A stretch of DNA of 64,000 nt from assembly GCA_951217055.1 (NCBI GenBank), contig OX578280.1, positions 12,563,394-12,627,393 of the forward strand, written 5' to 3'. The position numbers and the translations under genes were made by a program. The stretch is from Gerris lacustris. Taxonomy: Eukaryota > Arthropoda > Insecta > Hemiptera > Gerridae. The notes under the pieces are model-generated. The model was not told the origin of the DNA. It did not search any database and worked only from the letters and a program-made list of their open reading frames with translations. Shown one piece after another: positions 63,998-64,000 of the stretch. Every line of letters begins with the position of its first letter. Position 1 is the stretch's first letter.

Positions 63998-64000
63998 ATA

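Overview
The window is AT-rich, intron-and-transposon type DNA from an animal genome, most likely an arthropod. The reasons are a Mag-type Ty3/gypsy retrotransposon, Jockey-like and RTE-like non-LTR fragments, tRNA-derived SINEs, TTAA-flanked piggyBac-like miniature elements and many short elements carrying a (GTCT)n tract next to a conserved core, as described for insect DINE-1/mini-me repeats. No bacterial gene organisation is present. I see no complete host gene. One short ATG-initiated open segment with a good splice donor (41355-41573, minus strand) is the only candidate host exon.

Layout. 0-10 kb: a 50-bp minisatellite, a tandem array built from one arm of a fold-back MITE, a tRNA-derived SINE and several MITEs. 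9.9-12.7 kb: a 2.8-kb element with terminal inverted repeats that hosts at least three later insertions. 15.26-19.57 kb: a young LTR retrotransposon (122-bp LTRs with one difference, 5-bp target duplication, two overlapping ORFs for Gag-protease and RT-RNase H-integrase), inserted at the very end of an older repeat. 19.6-33 kb: many copies of short rolling-circle-like elements (called HLE-1, HLE-2 and HLE-3 here), a Harbinger-like MITE, a piggyBac-like MITE and a minisatellite split by HLE-3. 32-38 kb: multiply nested MITEs, a 5S rRNA-derived fragment and a fold-back element with a central 21-bp minisatellite. 40.9-44.1 kb: a 110-bp repeat family, the candidate exon and a nearly perfect 315-bp fold-back. 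49.9-53.3 kb: a degraded RTE-like 3' end flanked by a 77-78-bp duplication, a nest of three MITEs and a SINE with a 13-bp target duplication. 55-63 kb: further HLE copies and a 5'-truncated Jockey-like RT fragment.

Names used below: HLE-1, -2 and -3 are Helentron/DINE-1-like non-autonomous families. Each has a 5' hairpin, then 2-4 nt, then a short motif that is repeated as the left arm of a 3' hairpin followed by A's. Each also carries an internal AAATTTCA-n-ATCGG core and a GACAGACA tract. MITE-T is the fold-back family ending in AACACAAACTGTC. F7, F8, F10, F11, F12 and F13 are repeats seen two or three times in this window. These families were defined by comparing copies by eye, so their boundaries are approximate unless a target duplication is stated. 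The strongest candidate for something undescribed is the shared two-hairpin architecture of the three HLE families. Second is the small tyrosine-motif exon.
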